Assembly (NCBI GenBank): GCA_937894585.1
Contig: CALBGO010000021.1
Coordinates: 1 to 64,000 of the forward strand
Origin: an uncultured Eubacterium sp.
GTDB taxonomy: Bacteria; Bacillota; Clostridia; Peptostreptococcales; Anaerovoracaceae
Reading direction: 5' to 3'
DNA length: 64,000 bases
A program made the translations under genes and the position numbers. The notes beneath the pieces are model-generated. The model saw only the letters and a list, made by a program, of their open reading frames with translations, was not told where the DNA came from and searched no databases. Position 1 is the stretch's first letter; each line of letters begins with the position of its first letter. This document shows, in pieces, positions 63,784 through 64,000 of this stretch.

Positions 63784-64000
63784 ACAATCCATATGAAGTA
63801 CTTGGAGTCAAGCCGGGCGCTTCCAACGCAGAAATTAAAGCTGCATACAAAGAACTTGTAAAGAAGTATCATCCGGACAAATATCAGAATAATCCGCTGG
63901 CAGATCTTGCTGAAGAGAAGCTGCAGGAGGTCAATGAAGCCTATGATATGCTGATGAAGCAGGGCGCAGGTGCGGCCGGCGCAGGTAGACAGGCATCTTC
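63780..64000 (+). CDS. J-domain protein, 3' end outside the window
   Basis: The first 73 codons encode a J-domain: [19 protein letters not shown], the HPDK tripeptide-plus-K at about residue 33 and NEAYDML, followed by a Gly/Ala-rich linker. It starts in the ATGA overlap with the DUF5685 gene, a pairing often seen in Clostridia, and probably recruits DnaK. The rest of the protein is not visible. Confidence 0.9.
   Translation, partial: MNNPYEVLGVKPGASNAEIKAAYKELVKKYHPDKYQNNPLADLAEEKLQEVNEAYDMLMKQGAGAAGAGRQAS

Overview
The window looks like the chromosome of an anaerobic, endospore-forming member of the class Clostridia (Firmicutes). The order rpsT - gpr - spoIIP - lepA - hemW - hrcA - grpE - dnaK - dnaJ - prmA - rsmE - mtaB - HIT - rpsU - yqeY is a classical clostridial core, here interrupted by extra genes. 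The spore protease gene gpr and spoIIP imply sporulation. Base composition is intermediate, Shine-Dalgarno sites are strong (AGGAGG type), and no phage, transposase, rRNA, tRNA or CRISPR locus was recognised. I would not name a genus; an Anaerovoracaceae-like gut anaerobe is one possibility.

Region 1 (0-17.5 kb) is accessory metabolism. It opens with NAD salvage (nicotinamidase-like hydrolase, nadE) and a small orphan protein resembling a Mur-ligase C-terminal domain. Three separately controlled catabolic modules follow: (a) a LysR regulator with a small membrane protein, an iron-sulfur-type flavoprotein, an EthD-like alpha/beta-barrel protein and an LVIVD beta-propeller protein; (b) a sigma-54 activator divergent from a near-perfect -24/-12 promoter that drives a beta-keto acid cleavage enzyme, a zinc ribbon protein, a 3-hydroxyacyl-CoA-dehydrogenase-like enzyme and an NCS2 permease; (c) an HxlR regulator divergent from a cupin, an SDR oxidoreductase, a cyclase/kynurenine-formamidase-type hydrolase and an OFA-type MFS transporter. 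None of the three substrates can be named from sequence alone. A 90-nt element that folds as a three-way junction sits just before the cyclase gene, and a structured intergenic repeat follows the SDR gene and reappears after dnaK.

Region 2 (17.5-46.7 kb) is mostly core: murE; a polyphosphate polymerase-type gene with two DUF4956 membrane paralogs; a SigI/RsgI heat-type sigma/anti-sigma pair; ribosomal protein S20; purine nucleoside phosphorylase; sporulation genes; translation factor LepA; HemW; glycerol kinase; the CIRCE-controlled hrcA-grpE-dnaK-dnaJ chaperone genes; rRNA, ribosomal-protein and tRNA modification genes; a transglutaminase-like protein; and a lipoprotein fusing M23 peptidase to polysaccharide deacetylase.

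Region 3 (46.7-64 kb) begins with a 1.3-kb repeat- and hairpin-rich stretch lacking a convincing gene, then an intact lysO-type exporter with a long leader and a decayed lysO copy. Next come rpsU-yqeY, a CarD-type regulator, a cupin-XRE-regulated polyamine ABC operon with a permease/binding-protein fusion, two M20 amidohydrolases flanking a transporter, a secreted GH25 muramidase with Ig- and Fn3-like repeats, a DUF5685 gene that appears to be leaderless, and the start of a J-domain gene cut by the window end.
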